Assembly: GCF_046614675.1 (NCBI RefSeq)
Contig: NZ_JBKKJT010000001.1
Coordinates: 992,001 to 1,056,000 of the forward strand
Source: Chryseobacterium cupriresistens
GTDB lineage: Bacteria; Bacteroidota; Bacteroidia; Flavobacteriales; Weeksellaceae
Reading direction: 5' to 3'
Length of the DNA: 64,000 nucleotides
Shown: in pieces, positions 62,648 through 64,000 of the stretch
How positions within the stretch are numbered: the first letter of the stretch is position 1
Layout of the letters: the number at the start of each line of letters is the position of its first letter
Program-made: the position numbers and the translations under genes
The notes under the pieces: generated by a model
The model's database searches: none
Told to the model about the DNA's origin: nothing
Seen by the model: the letters and a program-made list of their open reading frames with translations, nothing else

Positions 62648-63562
62648 TCATAAAAAAGACTTTCCTCTTAATATAAGATACCCTAACTTTTTGAAAAGGT
62701 TCTTTTTTGAATTCTCAATAATTCCGTAAGGCCTTAATTCCGGCCGGAATCCGCGGAAAAATTCCTCAATATTGGGGAGTTCTCCTCCTTCAAAATCAAA
62801 TATATGAGTTTCAATATTCTCTTTAATGACATGATCAATCAATACGGATGCTCCTGATAATCTGACATAATTTTTATCATTAAAATTTCCTAAAAGCGCT
62901 ACCATACCACAGTCCGTATAGGTAGCAATTATATTGATAATCTTATGCTGATAGTAAAATGCCGTAAATTTGAGGTAACCAAGATGATGAAAACTTTCAA
63001 AGATCCTCATGAATTCTCCGAGATCATTTTCTTTGCTCAACCCTATAGTATTCGCTTCAATAAAAGCTTTAGCTTTATCATAAGTGATTGTTTTAATTTC
63101 TGATTCTTTTAAAACACCTTCATCTAACCGAAGTTTTCTTTTTCTTTTGGGTGAGTATCTCGAATATACTTTCTCATAATCCTCAGGATACAGTAAAAAA
63201 TTCTTCTTGATTCTGATCTTTGTACGAAGCTGATTGACATCATTGAAAGGATATGCCCTGATCATATAGTTTTTTTCCAGATATTCCAGAAAAGCCTCAT
63301 TAAGATCCACATCATCTTTAACGGAAAAAACACCAAGCTGCTGACAAAGCTTAGGGTTATGCACGATTTTCAGCCCATATTTTCTTACGAAAGGAACAGG
63401 CATTACTGCTTGGTAATCTTTATAAACAAGAATTTCCCAGGGCATTGTAGAAGTAGTATCTAAGAAATGCTTTGTAGCAGAATATTTTCTCTGCTCGGAA
63501 TTTTCTAAACACTGAGCATATTTTACAAAGTCAATTTCATGGTATTTTAATCTTCTAATCAT
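62648..63562 (-). CDS. FemAB/GNAT-like acyltransferase-type protein
   Basis: A 304-residue protein with the double-GNAT layout of FemAB-type transferases: an N-terminal domain (about 20-140) and a second (about 160-280) with LGYLKFTAFYYQHKIINIIATY and the GAS core. FemAB-type enzymes add amino acids to peptidoglycan precursors or act on lipids. The start overlaps the radC stop by four bases (ATGA). Function stays open; a cell-wall or exopolysaccharide role fits the neighbours. Confidence 0.75.
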   Translation of the reverse strand: MIRRLKYHEIDFVKYAQCLENSEQRKYSATKHFLDTTSTMPWEILVYKDYQAVMPVPFVRKYGLKIVHNPKLCQQLGVFSVKDDVDLNEAFLEYLEKNYMIRAYPFNDVNQLRTKIRIKKNFLLYPEDYEKVYSRYSPKRKRKLRLDEGVLKESEIKTITYDKAKAFIEANTIGLSKENDLGEFMRIFESFHHLGYLKFTAFYYQHKIINIIATYTDCGMVALLGNFNDKNYVRLSGASVLIDHVIKENIETHIFDFEGGELPNIEEFFRGFRPELRPYGIIENSKKNLFKKLGYLILRGKSFL

Positions 63563-64000
63563 AACAATCCTGCGTCCGAGAAACTAAAATAAGCATCCTG
63601 CGTGACAATAATATGGTCTAAAAGCTGAATACTTAGTGTATTTCCTGCTTCTTTTATTTTCTGTGTGATATTGATGTCTTCCCGGCTTGGTTTTAAGCTT
63701 CCGGAAGGGTGATTGTGGGCAATGATAATGCCGGTTGAAAAATGATCCAGTGCGGCTTTATAAAGAGTTCTTACATCTACAATAGACTGGCTGATTCCTC
63801 CCTGGGTAAGCTGGGAAACATGAATCACTTTATTACTGTTGTTAAGGAAAATCGCCCAGAATTCTTCTGTTCTCAGGTCAGAGAGCTGGTTTCTGAGAAT
63901 GACATAGGCATCGTGACTGTTTCCAATCACCGTTTTTTCAGGAATTTCCTGAACAGCTCTTCTTTTTCCGATCTCTAAAGCTGTAATGATTGAAATAGCT
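63559..64000 (-). CDS. radC: RadC/JAB-domain protein, 5' end outside the window
   Basis: The C-terminal 147 residues of RadC. The frame stays open through the window edge, with TALEIGKRRAV upstream of the JAB domain, so the start is outside. The JAMM metal motif is HNHPSGSLKPSRED, with the Ser and Asp in place; LLDHIIV follows. RadC is a JAB-fold metalloprotein once linked to DNA repair, though its role is debated. It overlaps the next gene by four bases. Confidence 0.92.
   Translation of the reverse strand, partial: AISIITALEIGKRRAVQEIPEKTVIGNSHDAYVILRNQLSDLRTEEFWAIFLNNSNKVIHVSQLTQGGISQSIVDVRTLYKAALDHFSTGIIIAHNHPSGSLKPSREDINITQKIKEAGNTLSIQLLDHIIVTQDAYFSFSDAGLL

Overview
The window looks like chromosomal DNA from a Flavobacteriia member of the Bacteroidota, most likely Chryseobacterium or a close relative (inference). 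The reasons are the AT-rich sequence, a secreted protein with two GEVED-type repeats and a type IX secretion (T9SS) sorting tail, several TAnnTTTG-type -7 promoter boxes in place of a sigma70 -10, scarce Shine-Dalgarno sequences, a TonB-dependent receptor with a DUF3526-type ABC exporter, and many hybrid histidine kinases. About 53 protein genes are supported. I saw no rRNA, tRNA, CRISPR array, prophage or transposase.

Layout. (1) 70-3033: a CHASE3/PAS hybrid kinase. (2) 3580-12686, minus strand: a six-gene metal-efflux operon (small His/Asp-rich protein, HME-RND pump, TolC-like channel, periplasmic adaptor, CxxCH haem protein, P-type ATPase). Divergent from it is a LytS/LytTR two-component pair (12851-14646), followed by a small exported protein and a lipoprotein hydrolase. 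(3) 16469-26972: a stress and low-oxygen island with a beta-CASP metallo-hydrolase, Hsp20, a free-standing lactate-dehydrogenase-like N-terminal domain, a fused receiver-CRP regulator, a PAS kinase carrying the FixL haem-pocket residues, a double UspA protein, an L,D-transpeptidase, a triple-BON protein and an MlaEFD lipid transporter. (4) 27136-30809: a signalling operon with a truncated receiver, a FIST sensor protein and a hybrid kinase whose C-terminal HPt-like domain lacks its histidine. (5) 30810-31385: a gene-free stretch with three minus-strand hairpins. (6) 31386-38349: RidA, then a plus-strand operon of a Cys/His-rich small protein, a TonB receptor, two DUF3526-type permeases and a NosF-like ATPase.

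(7) 38448-47701: photolyase, MFS transporter, acetyltransferase, an AraC regulator beside a short-chain dehydrogenase, and a large SNF2 helicase with a SWIM zinc finger. A MITE-like inverted-repeat element lies at 41526-41722. (8) 47800-54424: T9SS substrate, a thiolase flanked by two TetR-type operators, an operon of GNAT, VOC protein and endonuclease V, an M28 peptidase and an aminotransferase. (9) 54552-64000: a membrane pyrophosphatase fused to a C-terminal OmpA domain, an amidohydrolase lipoprotein, soluble pyrophosphatase, and a minus-strand run (RadC, FemAB/GNAT-like protein, PhyH-type dioxygenase, polytopic membrane protein, small anchored protein) running off the right edge.

The most coherent candidate systems are the putative O2-sensing FixL-like kinase with its single-chain FixJ+FixK-like partner, the TonB/DUF3526/NosF-like locus with its metal-ligand-rich leader protein, and the pyrophosphatase-OmpA fusion. 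All functions are inferred from motifs read by eye; no database search was run.
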